Of a DNA stretch of 48,342 bases, positions 36,768 to 44,964 are shown one piece after another (position 1 is the stretch's first letter; every line of letters starts with the position of its first letter). Source of the stretch: Gammaproteobacteria bacterium. Lineage in GTDB: Bacteria > Pseudomonadota > Gammaproteobacteria > Steroidobacterales > Steroidobacteraceae. The notes beneath the pieces are model-generated. The model worked only from the letters and a program-made list of their open reading frames with translations. It ran no database searches and was not told the origin of the DNA. The stretch spans positions 1 through 48,342 of the forward strand of contig JANYLH010000086.1 in the NCBI GenBank assembly GCA_025357915.1. Direction: 5' to 3'. Position numbers and translations under genes: made by a program.

Positions 36768-37972
36768 GGGGCGCTTACCACGGCATTCGCGCCGCTGGCA
36801 GCGCCGTTACGCTTGCCGGTGACATCGCCACCGCCACCACCGGCCACGGTGCCCGGTGCCACCTGCACCGCCTCGCCGGTGCGCAGGAAGGCGCCGGCGA
36901 TCGCCACCACGCGCTCGTTGCCGGTGAGGCCGCTGCTCACCAGGAGTCCCTCTGAATGCGCGCCGGCCACGGTGACGCCGCGCCGTTCGATCTTGTCATC
37001 GGCGCCGACGATCAAGGCATAGTTGCCCTGCTCGTCGCTCAGCACCGCGGTCTGCGGCAGCAGCACGCCCATGGTCGCGCCCGCCTGGATGTCGGCACGC
37101 GCGAACGCGCCGGGCCGCAGGTTCTGGTCGGCGGCTGGCAGCGAGATGCGCACCGAGCCCTGCCGGGTGACGGTGTCGATGACGGCGCCGATCTGCCAGA
37201 CGCGGCCGGTAAAGGGTTGGGCCACGCCCTCGAGACGCACTATTGCCTGTTGCCCGACCTTGAGGCGCGGCATGTCCTGTTCGGCCACCTGGCCGCGCAT
37301 TTCAATTTCACCGCCCTTGGCCAGGCGGAACAGCGGCGCGGCGCCCGGCAGCGCGACCTGCCCGACTTCGGCGGCGCGCGTTAGCACGATGCCATCGCTC
37401 GGCGCCACCACGGTGGTGCGCTGCCAGCGCGTATGCGCCTCGGCAAGCTGCGCCTCGGCCGCCTTGGCCTTGGCCCTGGCCGTGAGCGCGGCGGTGCGGC
37501 GGCGCTCGAATTCCTCGGCGGAGAAGGAATCGCGCGCCCCTTCGGCACGCGCATATTCCGCCTGCGCGGCCGCGGCGCTGGCCTGCAGTTCGTCGAGCGT
37601 GGCTTCCGCACCCTCGACCTGGGACTGGGCGGTGAACGGATTCAGCCGCGCGAGCACCTGTCCGCGCCGCACGTGATCGCCTGGCTCGACCAGCACCGCG
37701 GCGACGCGGCCGCCGTCGCCCTCGACGCCGATGGGCATGTCGTTCTGCGCGCTGATCTGACCGGTCAGGGACACGGTCGAGGTCACGTTGCCGAGTGCGG
37801 GCACGACGACCGTGACCAGCGGTGGCACGGCCACGTCCTTGCCCGCGGAGGCGCGGGACGAGTGACTCACCCGCCAGCCGATGCCAACCGCCAGGATGAC
37901 GCCCGCGGCAATGCCGGCCAGCAGGCCGCGGGAAGGCTTGCGGCTACGCCAGCCCCGAATCTTATCGTTCAT
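36764..37972 (-). CDS. RND efflux periplasmic adaptor (membrane fusion protein)
   Basis: This links the RND pump to an outer-membrane channel. From the ATG at 37972 (GGAG six bases upstream) it has 402 residues. An N-terminal membrane anchor (GLLAGIAAGVILAVGIGW) is followed by a lipoyl half (VSLTGQISAQNDMPIGVEGDGGRVAAVLVEPGDHVRRGQVLARLN), an alpha-helical hairpin (~120-190), the second lipoyl half (VVAPSDGIVLTRAAEVGQVALPGAAPLFRLA), and beta-barrel and membrane-proximal domains. The last residues are glycine-rich. It is first in a two-gene operon. Confidence 0.95.
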   Translation of the reverse strand: MNDKIRGWRSRKPSRGLLAGIAAGVILAVGIGWRVSHSSRASAGKDVAVPPLVTVVVPALGNVTSTVSLTGQISAQNDMPIGVEGDGGRVAAVLVEPGDHVRRGQVLARLNPFTAQSQVEGAEATLDELQASAAAAQAEYARAEGARDSFSAEEFERRRTAALTARAKAKAAEAQLAEAHTRWQRTTVVAPSDGIVLTRAAEVGQVALPGAAPLFRLAKGGEIEMRGQVAEQDMPRLKVGQQAIVRLEGVAQPFTGRVWQIGAVIDTVTRQGSVRISLPAADQNLRPGAFARADIQAGATMGVLLPQTAVLSDEQGNYALIVGADDKIERRGVTVAGAHSEGLLVSSGLTGNERVVAIAGAFLRTGEAVQVAPGTVAGGGGGDVTGKRNGAASGANAVVSAP

Positions 37973-37992
37973 AAAGAGCTCCACCAGCCAGA

Positions 37993-38014
37993 GACGGGCA
38001 TCCCTCCGCCCGTC
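37993..38014. other. Inverted repeat between yedK-like gene and RND operon
   Basis: GACGGGC and GCCCGTC form a 7-bp perfect stem with an 8-base loop, 21 bases ahead of the adaptor start. It could end the upstream transcript or be an operator for the efflux genes; no regulator gene is adjacent. Confidence 0.4.
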
Positions 38015-38049
38015 GGTGACTATTAGACTCAGCTACATGGGCGCAGGTT

Positions 38050-38754
38050 TCAGGATGGGTCGCCATTCAGGCCGGCCACCCGTTCGATGCACCGCTCGCC
38101 CTGGTTGCGTGGCGCGTTCACGTAGCGGCTGACCAGATAATACTCGAATTTTTCCAATGAGTTAGCAACCTGGGCTGCCAGGCGCGCCGCGTGATCGGCG
38201 GGCCATGCGGCCAGCCATTCGTCCCACGCCGCCTCGGGCAGAACGACCGGCGAGCGATCGTGGATGGCCTTCAGCGGGGCGGGGGCGGCACGAGTCAGGA
38301 TGGCAAAGCTCAGTTGCGCCTCGCCCGATGGGTTCTTCCATTCCGACCACAGCCCGGCGAAGCAGATCCCGGCCAGCCCCGGGGCGTGGATGAAGAACGG
38401 CGTCTTGCCTTCCGGCGCCGCCCGCCACTCGTACCAGCCGAGCGCGGGGACCAGGCAGCGGTTGTGGCGCACCGCGCCGCGCCACATCGGCTTGGTGGCC
38501 GCCTCTTCGCTGCGCGCGTTGATGGTCGAGGCGGGAAGCGTGGGTTGCGACCACCAGCCCGGGATGAGTCCCCAGCGCATGGCGAGCGCCTCGCGCTCGC
38601 CGCCGGCGCCACCCCCGGCGCCGGTTTCCTGCCGGATCACGGCCAGCTGCATCGAAGGCGCCGCGTTGTAGATGCGCTCGAAGGGGTTGCGCACCTTGAT
38701 GTGGTACTCACGCTCGATGGCGGCCTGCTCACGCGATACGAAGCGCCCGCACAT
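38050..38754 (-). CDS. SOS-response-associated peptidase (YedK/HMCES type)
   Basis: This protein crosslinks covalently to abasic sites in single-stranded DNA and shields them. From the ATG at 38754 it has 234 residues. It begins MCGRF, and Cys2 becomes the N-terminal nucleophile after methionine removal. RWGLIPGWW, STINARSEEAATKPMWRGAVRHNRCLVPALGWYEW (conserved Asn and Glu) and AIHDRSPVVLP (catalytic His) are all present. A longer upstream frame overlaps the NnrU gene and would hide Cys2, so it is rejected. The start is 7 bases after the NnrU stop. No LexA box was recognised. Confidence 0.96.
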   Translation of the reverse strand: MCGRFVSREQAAIEREYHIKVRNPFERIYNAAPSMQLAVIRQETGAGGGAGGEREALAMRWGLIPGWWSQPTLPASTINARSEEAATKPMWRGAVRHNRCLVPALGWYEWRAAPEGKTPFFIHAPGLAGICFAGLWSEWKNPSGEAQLSFAILTRAAPAPLKAIHDRSPVVLPEAAWDEWLAAWPADHAARLAAQVANSLEKFEYYLVSRYVNAPRNQGERCIERVAGLNGDPS

Positions 38755-38761
38755 GAAGGAA

Positions 38762-39334
38762 CTAACCGAGCGGCGACACGCCGAACAGCCGCAGGTGCGC
38801 CCACTCCACAAACAGGAAGTAGAGCGCCACGCCGGCGACGATGACGACGGCGTCATTCCACTTCGCAGGCGGCGCCCCCGGCACCGCCCGCGGCGCCCGG
38901 CGCTTCAGGGAAATGCGGTCGATGACCGCCCAGGCGAGAAACCCGCCGAACAGCAACACGTCGGCGACGCTGCCGTTCGCGAGCAGGTGCGCGAGCGCCC
39001 AGAGCTTGATCGCCACCAGCATCGGATGCTTCGCTGCCGCCTGGATGCGCCCCGGAAGGTAGGTCGCCAGCAGCAGGGGAAATACCGGCACCATCAGCAC
39101 TCGCGTGACGCTGTGCAGCCAGGCGGCCGGCGTATACCAGATGATCGGCGCGGCGCGCGCCAGGCCGAAGCCATGGATGATCAGCAGCAGCGCCGCCAGT
39201 GACAGCAGTAGGTAACCGCCGCGCCACGCATTGGTGCCCAGGCGCGTCGCCATCCGGTCACGCCAGCGGGGCGCGGCGATCGACACCGAGTGCACGGCAA
39301 AAAACAGGATCAGACCGGCAATGAGGTAGGACAT
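38762..39334 (-). CDS. NnrU-family membrane protein
   Basis: From the ATG at 39334 the protein has 190 residues and about five membrane helices. Family signatures are LILFFAVHSVSIAAPRWRDRMATRLGTNAWRGGYLLLSLAALLLIIHGFG, TRVLMVPVFPLLLATYLPGRIQAAAKHPMLVAIKLWALAHLLANGSVADVLLFGGFLAWAVIDRIS. NnrU was named from denitrification loci and is related to isoprenylcysteine methyltransferase-like and ZISO proteins; no nitrate or NO genes occur here, so the role is unclear. It is followed closely by the YedK-like gene. Confidence 0.9.
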   Translation of the reverse strand: MSYLIAGLILFFAVHSVSIAAPRWRDRMATRLGTNAWRGGYLLLSLAALLLIIHGFGLARAAPIIWYTPAAWLHSVTRVLMVPVFPLLLATYLPGRIQAAAKHPMLVAIKLWALAHLLANGSVADVLLFGGFLAWAVIDRISLKRRAPRAVPGAPPAKWNDAVVIVAGVALYFLFVEWAHLRLFGVSPLG

Positions 39335-39421
39335 TCTTGACCACCATCGGCCTGGCACGACAGGCGCCAGCGGGATATTGTCGCGCATCTTCGACTCCGG
39401 CGGCCAGCGCCCCGGGGCGCG

Positions 39422-40597
39422 CTAGCCCGAAATCGCCAGTTTTTCCGAATCGTAGACGCGGCGCGTGAGGATGAACACCGCGGTGGTCGCCAGCAGCGTC
39501 ACCAGCGCGCTCAGGGCCAGCGCAAAACCCGGCACCGGCTCGGCACGCAGCAGGCGCATGATCGCGAGCTGCTGCCCGAGGAGCGGCACCGCGTACATCC
39601 ACAGTTGCGCCTTGACCGGCAACACGCTGAGCACGATCGAAGGTATCAGCGGCACGAGCTGCGCGAGCCCGAGGTAGGTCTGCGCCTCACGGACGCTCCT
39701 GGCAAAGGCAGCGATCAGGATCTGCGCGATGCAGATCAGCAGCACCAGCGGCACCAGCATCGGCAGCGCGATCGCGAAGAAATGCGGACCCAGCGCCAGG
39801 CTCATGCCCAGCTGCTCGGTGGGCATGAACTGCCCGACCACCAGGAAAGCGAGCAGCCCGAGTGTCAGGCTCGCCGTGCTGAACAGCGCGGTGGCCAGGA
39901 GTTTGCCGAGCAGGATGCGGTCCCGGGGCACCGGATTGATGAGCAGGGGCTCGAGTGACTGGCGTTCACGCTCGCCCGCGGTCGAGTCGATAGCCAGCCA
40001 GATGCCGCCGATGAAGATCGTCAGCACCAGCATGTACGGCAGCATGGCGAACAGCAGTGCGCCGCGTCCCTGCGGCGTCGCCAGGTCGCGGTTGGCGACC
40101 ACCAGCGGCATCGACACGGTGGGTGAAAGTCCACGCGCCAGCAACCGCAGCGCGCCGTTGCGGTGACTGTAGCCCTCGAGCATGCCGCGCAGGCGATCGA
40201 CATCACTGCCGCCCTCGCGGCGCGAGGAGTCGTAGATGATCTCCACCTGCGCCGGACGCCCGGCGCGCCAGGCCGCGCCGAAATCGGCGGCGACGCGCAG
40301 CGCCAGGTCGATGCGTTGCTCGCGCACCGCGAGCTCCGGGTCGGCAACCGGCGGCTGTACTGCCAGGCCCATCTGTTTGAGCGCATTGAGCAGTTCCGGC
40401 GCGCGCTCGGCACCGATCACCACCACCGGGAGCGGTCGCTCGGCTTTCTCGAGTTCGCGCCCCACCACCAGCCGCATCAGCACCAGGAACAGCACCGGAC
40501 CCAGCAGCGGGCCGAGCAGCAGGCTGTTCATGAGTACGCGCCGATCGCGCAGGCTCTCGCGGCACTCCTTCATGAACACCACGAAGGTCGCGCTCAT
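39422..40597 (-). CDS. ABC-2 type permease (NatB-like)
   Basis: The membrane component of an ABC exporter, with 391 residues. It starts MSATFVVFMKECRESLRDRRVLMNSLLLGPLLGPVLFLVLM, a typical ABC-2 first helix, followed by a ~130-residue extracytoplasmic domain (residues ~45-180). Five more helices follow, with ERERQSLEPLLINPVPRDRILLGKLLATALFSTASL as the coupling-helix region. NatB of Bacillus, a sodium exporter, has this layout, but the ion is not proven here. Its start overlaps the ATPase gene's stop by 4 bases. Confidence 0.92.
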   Translation of the reverse strand: MSATFVVFMKECRESLRDRRVLMNSLLLGPLLGPVLFLVLMRLVVGRELEKAERPLPVVVIGAERAPELLNALKQMGLAVQPPVADPELAVREQRIDLALRVAADFGAAWRAGRPAQVEIIYDSSRREGGSDVDRLRGMLEGYSHRNGALRLLARGLSPTVSMPLVVANRDLATPQGRGALLFAMLPYMLVLTIFIGGIWLAIDSTAGERERQSLEPLLINPVPRDRILLGKLLATALFSTASLTLGLLAFLVVGQFMPTEQLGMSLALGPHFFAIALPMLVPLVLLICIAQILIAAFARSVREAQTYLGLAQLVPLIPSIVLSVLPVKAQLWMYAVPLLGQQLAIMRLLRAEPVPGFALALSALVTLLATTAVFILTRRVYDSEKLAISG

Positions 40598-41316
40598 GGC
40601 GCCTCACCGATGATCTTCACGAACGCCTCCTCGAGGTGCTGCTCGCCGGCCAGCGCGCGCAGTTCAGCGGCGCTGCCGTCGGCCACCACGCGGCCGTGGG
40701 CGATGATGACGATACGATCGCACAGCGCCGCGACTTCCTGCATCAGGTGCGTCGACAGCAGCACGCAGCGGCCCGCCGCCCTGAGGCCGCGCAGGAATTC
40801 GCGCAGGCTGCGCGTCGCCATGACATCCAGCCCGTTGGTGGGTTCGTCGAGCAGCACGTTGCGCGGCTCGTGCACCAGCGCGCGCGCGATCGCGGTCTTG
40901 ACCCGCTCGCCCTGTGAAAACCCCTCGGTGCGCCGCCCCGCGATGTCCTGCATGGCGAGCGTCGTGATCAGGGCGTCGCAGCGGGTACGCGTCGTGGCCG
41001 CGTCCATGCCCTGGAGCGCGGCGAAATATTCGATGTTCTCGCGCGCGGTCAGCCGCTTGTAGAGGCCACGCGAGTCCGGCAGCACACCGAGCGTGCGCCG
41101 CACCGCCAGCGGCTCCCGTTCGGCATCGCGCCCATCGATGAGCACGCTGCCGGCGTCGGGACGCATCAGCGTGTAGAGCATGCGCAGCGTCGTGGTCTTG
41201 CCCGCGCCATTGGGCCCGAGGAGCCCGGTGATTTCGCCGTCGCGCGCGCAAAAGCTCACGCCGTCGACGGCACGCTTGGCGCCGAAGGACTTGCGCAGCC
41301 CCTGTACTTCAATCAC
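40594..41316 (-). CDS. ABC transporter ATP-binding protein (NatA-like)
   Basis: The ATPase partner of the ABC-2 permease, with 240 residues. Walker A is GLLGPNGAGKTTTLRML. The signature reads FSQGERVKTAIARALVHEP, a SQGE form of LSGGQ that is usual in NatA-type proteins. Walker B and D-loop are NVLLDEPTNGLDVMATRSL. The H-loop histidine is in LLSTHLMQEVAALCDRI. It lies 12 bases after the TAP-like hydrolase and overlaps the permease, so the pair is one unit. Confidence 0.95.
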   Translation of the reverse strand: MIEVQGLRKSFGAKRAVDGVSFCARDGEITGLLGPNGAGKTTTLRMLYTLMRPDAGSVLIDGRDAEREPLAVRRTLGVLPDSRGLYKRLTARENIEYFAALQGMDAATTRTRCDALITTLAMQDIAGRRTEGFSQGERVKTAIARALVHEPRNVLLDEPTNGLDVMATRSLREFLRGLRAAGRCVLLSTHLMQEVAALCDRIVIIAHGRVVADGSAAELRALAGEQHLEEAFVKIIGEAP

Positions 41317-41328
41317 CGCTCTGCCCCT

Positions 41329-42843
41329 TCATGGATTGCTGCCATTCGCGTCGATGAAGAACGGGGTCTGCGCCAGTACGTCGAGGCAACGCGCATCCAG
41401 GTGCTGCGCATCAAGCGTGTGCAGGAACTCGTCCAGCAATCGCGGCACGCAACCCACCGTCAGCAGGCCGTGGCCCTGGCCCTTGAGTTCGAGCAGCCGC
41501 GCGCGCGGTAGCGTGCGCACGATCTGCCGCCCGTAACGCCCTGGCGTGACCGGATCACGCTCGCCCGCCAGCACCAGCGTGGGCAAGGGCCCGCTCAGCG
41601 GCGCGCCGAAATCCGCCGGCCGCACCCCGTGCGGCCAGGCCGGGCAGGCCGCGAGCAGCCACTCGGTCAAGCCATTGCCCATGACCGTCCCCAGGTCGGC
41701 GGGATCGGGCCGCAGGCGGTCGGCGTCTTCCGCGCAGGTCACCGACAGCGCCATGCCGCCGGTCAGGCTGTCGGCCACGTCGCCGACCACGACCTCGGCC
41801 TGGCCGAGGAGCGGCTCGTAGCGGCCCTCGTCGGCTTCCTGCAGCACGTAGGGCAGGAGCGCCGCCGTGAGCGGGCTGTAGGCGTAGAGCCGCACCAGCT
41901 GCGCCAACGCACCGGCGTCGATGGTCTTGTGCTCGACGCGGAAGCTGAAGGGATCACGGAGCGTGAGCTGCTGCGGGTGCGCGCGCAGGCGCGCCGCCAG
42001 CCGCTGCAGCGTCTGGTACGGATCACCGTAGCGCGCCGCGCAGGCGCTCGTGGCGCGGCAGCGCGCGAACAGCTCGCGCAGCACCGCCTCGAGGTTGCGG
42101 GCGTGCTCGCTGCCGAGCGTCAGGTCGTTCGGCACGGCACTGTCGAGCACGATCGCACGCACCACCTGCGGATAGCGGCGCGCATACTGCTGCGCCATGC
42201 GCGTGCCGTAGGAGACGCCGACGAGATCGAGCTGCGGGGCGCCGAGCGCGCGTCGCACGGCTTCGAGATCTGCCACCGCATCGCTGCTGGTGTAGTACTG
42301 CGGCGCGGCGCGCGCGGCGAGCCGCGCCACGCAAGTGCGCAACCCGTCCACGGCGCGCGCCAGCGAGGCGCCGTCGTCCGCGCCGCAATCGAGCGCGTTG
42401 GAACCGCCGGTGCCGCGCTGGTCGACCAGCAGCACGGCGCGCTGCTTGCGCAAGGGCTCGAACGCACCGGCGATCGATGGATAGTCTTCGGTGGCCGCAC
42501 CACCGGGGCCGCCGTCGAGAAAGGTCACCAGGTCGGCGTCGGCCCGCGCGGCCGCGGCCCGCACTACGGCGATCCTGAGCCGGATCTGCCGGCCCGCCGG
42601 ATTCCCGCGATCTTCGGGCACCTGCAGGCCGGTGCAGTAGGCGCGCAGGGTAGGCATGCCCGTGCCGCGCTTGCCGATGTCGCAGGGTAGTAGCGTGAGG
42701 TTTCCCATGCGCAGCACGTCGGGCGCCACGGTCGATACCGCGAGCGCTGCGGTGTTCCTGCCGCCAGAGTGCTGCCAGACCGACCAGACGATCGCTCCCA
42801 CCAGCAGCAGCAGCAGCACGATCCGTCGCAGGCGCGGATTCAA
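41329..42843 (-). CDS. Secreted or anchored alpha/beta hydrolase (tripeptidyl-aminopeptidase-like)
   Basis: The TTG at 42843 gives 504 residues and overlaps the DUF2127 stop by 4 bases (TTGA). An N-terminal helix (RRIVLLLLLVGAIVWSVW) anchors or exports it. The fold is that of Streptomyces-type tripeptidyl aminopeptidases: oxyanion segment LDGGPGGAA, VDQRGTGGSNALDC, nucleophile LVGVSYGTRMAQQYARRYP, aspartate in LVLAGERDPVTP, histidine in LKGQGHGLL. Several cysteines suit a periplasmic location. Frames that begin further upstream run through the neighbouring gene and are not protein-like. The substrate is unknown. Confidence 0.88.
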   Translation of the reverse strand: MNPRLRRIVLLLLLVGAIVWSVWQHSGGRNTAALAVSTVAPDVLRMGNLTLLPCDIGKRGTGMPTLRAYCTGLQVPEDRGNPAGRQIRLRIAVVRAAAARADADLVTFLDGGPGGAATEDYPSIAGAFEPLRKQRAVLLVDQRGTGGSNALDCGADDGASLARAVDGLRTCVARLAARAAPQYYTSSDAVADLEAVRRALGAPQLDLVGVSYGTRMAQQYARRYPQVVRAIVLDSAVPNDLTLGSEHARNLEAVLRELFARCRATSACAARYGDPYQTLQRLAARLRAHPQQLTLRDPFSFRVEHKTIDAGALAQLVRLYAYSPLTAALLPYVLQEADEGRYEPLLGQAEVVVGDVADSLTGGMALSVTCAEDADRLRPDPADLGTVMGNGLTEWLLAACPAWPHGVRPADFGAPLSGPLPTLVLAGERDPVTPGRYGRQIVRTLPRARLLELKGQGHGLLTVGCVPRLLDEFLHTLDAQHLDARCLDVLAQTPFFIDANGSNP

Positions 42844-43346
42844 GGCGGCTGCGACCGTGCGCGGCGCCCGCGGCGCAGCTGTAAGGCAAGATAGCTCACG
42901 ATGGCGACATTGAGCACGGTGGCACCGAGCACGGCAAGCGGCTGGTGATGGTTTCCGAAGAACAGCTGCCACAGTTCAAAAGGAATCAGCGAGCCGGTGG
43001 CGATGACCGTGAGCCATTCCGCCCAGGTCTTGCGCAGCCACAAGCCGACGCCTTCCGTCAGCAGCACGGCCGTGTACAGGCTGGTCACCACGACGATGCC
43101 GCCGATACGCGCCGCACCCAGCGAATCGAACCAGTCCAGCGCCCGCTCCAGGAGCCGCCGCTCGAAGGTGTCGGTCAAGGTATTGAGCCAGTCGTGCAGG
43201 TGCTCGACCAGATCCGGGTTGAGCAACTGGTAGAGGCCATAGGTCGTGGCCACCAGCAACAACGCCTTGCCGATCTTGAACAGCCCGATGAGGCGCAGCC
43301 CGTCGATACGACGGTTCGATTCCTGGCCACTGAGGTTCGCTCGCAT
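42840..43346 (-). CDS. DUF2127-family membrane protein
   Basis: The protein has 168 residues and four hydrophobic helices. The pattern LRLIGLFKIGKALLLVATTYGLYQLL near the start, LTEGVGLWLRKTWAEWLTVIATGSLIPFELWQLF in the middle and a last helix ending SYLALQLRR are typical of DUF2127. No biochemical role is known. It starts 9 bases after the YeeE/YedE stop and is overlapped by the hydrolase start, which suggests co-expression with both. Confidence 0.87.
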   Translation of the reverse strand: MRANLSGQESNRRIDGLRLIGLFKIGKALLLVATTYGLYQLLNPDLVEHLHDWLNTLTDTFERRLLERALDWFDSLGAARIGGIVVVTSLYTAVLLTEGVGLWLRKTWAEWLTVIATGSLIPFELWQLFFGNHHQPLAVLGATVLNVAIVSYLALQLRRGRRARSQPP

Positions 43347-43355
43347 GGCGATATT

Positions 43356-44237
43356 CTACAGCGCGGCGAAAGCGAGCCCGATGGTCGCCAGCATGATCAC
43401 GTAGGCCAGCGCCCCATAGGCGTTCAGCCCGGGGATTGCCCACAACAGCAGCGAGTCGTTGCCGCCGGGCACCAGCGCCGCGCCGAACCCCATGACCAGG
43501 CCGCCGCCGGCGCAGCGCAGCGCGCGAGGCAAGGTCGGCCGCTGCAGATGGAACCGCCCGGCCAGCCAGGCGCCCGCCAGCGCGCCGGCGAAGAGCATCA
43601 GTGCGGACACGTTGGCGCCCCAGTCCATGAGGGAGAGCCGTCCGCGTGCCAGCGTCTCGAGCACCGTGCCATAGCTCCATCCCGGGTGCCGGGCGTACAC
43701 CAGCCCGGCGAGCACACCCGCGAGCAACGCGAGCCATTTCCCCCTGATGCCCCGGAGCCTCACCAGCAGCATGATGACCAGCGCGAAGCCAATCGCACCT
43801 GCAATCCAGATGGGCCCCATGGCGAGCTGTGGAGCGGGCGTGCCGGTCGGGCGCAACGCGAGGATTTCAGCGCCGCGTGCGCCCAGCCCGATGCCGGCGA
43901 GCGTAAAGAGAAAATTGAGATTGCCCGAGCCCAGATAAAGCACGCTGCCGAGGTAGCAGCCGCCGTTCAGCAGCGCGCCGACGCCCAGCAACGCTCCGCC
44001 GGCGATGATTCCGGCGTGGAACGGCGCGGCTCCCGGCAGCAGCACTGTGCCTGGCGCCGCACCGGCGAGCACCAGCAGCAGTACGCCGGCACCGCTGGCA
44101 GCGAGCAGGAGCCGTTCGAGCCCCGAATAATTGCGCGCGACGACCAGCTGCTGCATGCCGGCCACTGCGCACAGGCTCACGCGCGACAGAACCGCGCCGA
44201 GCGCCAGGGTCAGCAGCAGGAACAGGGAGTCGCTCAC
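43356..44237 (-). CDS. YeeE/YedE-family transporter
   Basis: This single-chain form of the YeeE/YedE (TsuA, thiosulfate uptake) family has 293 residues and about nine membrane helices. The two pseudo-symmetric halves each carry glycine-rich loops. The first has RVSLCAVAGMQQL with a cysteine at about residue 23 and LLNGGCYLGSVLYLGSGN with a second cysteine. The later one has CAGGGLVMGFGAALVPGGNDSLLLWAIPG. The cysteines correspond to those proposed to relay sulfur species. No partner TsuB/TusA gene is present, so the substrate is inferred only from family. Confidence 0.88.
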   Translation of the reverse strand: MSDSLFLLLTLALGAVLSRVSLCAVAGMQQLVVARNYSGLERLLLAASGAGVLLLVLAGAAPGTVLLPGAAPFHAGIIAGGALLGVGALLNGGCYLGSVLYLGSGNLNFLFTLAGIGLGARGAEILALRPTGTPAPQLAMGPIWIAGAIGFALVIMLLVRLRGIRGKWLALLAGVLAGLVYARHPGWSYGTVLETLARGRLSLMDWGANVSALMLFAGALAGAWLAGRFHLQRPTLPRALRCAGGGLVMGFGAALVPGGNDSLLLWAIPGLNAYGALAYVIMLATIGLAFAAL

Positions 44238-44246
44238 CGAATGTGG

Positions 44247-44924
44247 TCAGCGCGCCGCTGGAATATGCAGGGGCACATCGGGGCAGCTGTTGCGTACGCC
44301 GCGGCCGCAGGCGGTCAACGCCAGTTGCCTGCTCAGACACACCCGCACTTCGGAAAGTTCGGCGCGGCGACAGGCCACGACGAGACTGTTCGCCTGCATG
44401 GTGGGGTTCGCCTTGTGGAACGCCGCCAGGATATCAGGCGCGCTCATCGACTGGTCCGTGCGCGGCGCCTCGAATGAGCGCGGAATCTTCACCACTGCCA
44501 GCGCGCGGTCGGCGGTATTGAAATAGTCCAGGGCATCCAGGCCGCTGCAGGTACCGTGCCGCTCCCACTCATGCAGCATGAGCTTTGGGCTTGGAAACAG
44601 CGTCTGCCCGCGCGCCGCGGCGGCCGGTGGCAACTGCGCGCCGGGCGCACAGCTGTCGGGATAGCCGCCGTCGGCATTCTGCGGCCACAGGCCGTGCAGC
44701 ACGAAGCCGAAACCCTTGCTGCACTGGGTGCGATCTTCCTGGTGAGTCAGGCAATAGCTCGGCGACCAGGACAGCGACAGCAGGTAGTAGTCGAACCGGC
44801 CCGCGACCGACGGCGCAGCGTCCGCATCACGGTGGTGATTGTGGTGACGCGCCACGGCCACGCCGGCCAGCATGCACAGCGCCGTGTACCACAGGACGCG
44901 TTTCCCGAACTGTCGCACCATCAT
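44247..44924 (-). CDS. Secreted ribonuclease T2 family protein
   Basis: This endoribonuclease cuts RNA through a 2',3'-cyclic phosphate. From the ATG at 44924 (GGAGGAGAGG upstream, followed by a second ATG) it has 225 residues. The N-terminal 25 residues form a signal peptide, then a histidine-rich stretch ARHHNHHRDADA. Active-site segment CAS I is FVLHGLWPQ (His77) and CAS II is HEWERHGTC (His118, Glu119, His123). Eight or more cysteines suggest disulfides. It probably works in the periplasm or outside. It lies 40 bases after GH31 and 9 before the YeeE gene. Confidence 0.94.
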   Translation of the reverse strand: MMVRQFGKRVLWYTALCMLAGVAVARHHNHHRDADAAPSVAGRFDYYLLSLSWSPSYCLTHQEDRTQCSKGFGFVLHGLWPQNADGGYPDSCAPGAQLPPAAAARGQTLFPSPKLMLHEWERHGTCSGLDALDYFNTADRALAVVKIPRSFEAPRTDQSMSAPDILAAFHKANPTMQANSLVVACRRAELSEVRVCLSRQLALTACGRGVRNSCPDVPLHIPAAR

Positions 44925-44964
44925 GCCTCTCCTCCTGTTGCGCCGGCCGCAGCTATCGCGGTGC

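Noticed and set aside
38050..38754. YedK/HMCES-like gene as part of a defence island
   Set aside because: It is a common housekeeping DNA-damage protein and its neighbours (NnrU, RND pump) carry no defence signatures.
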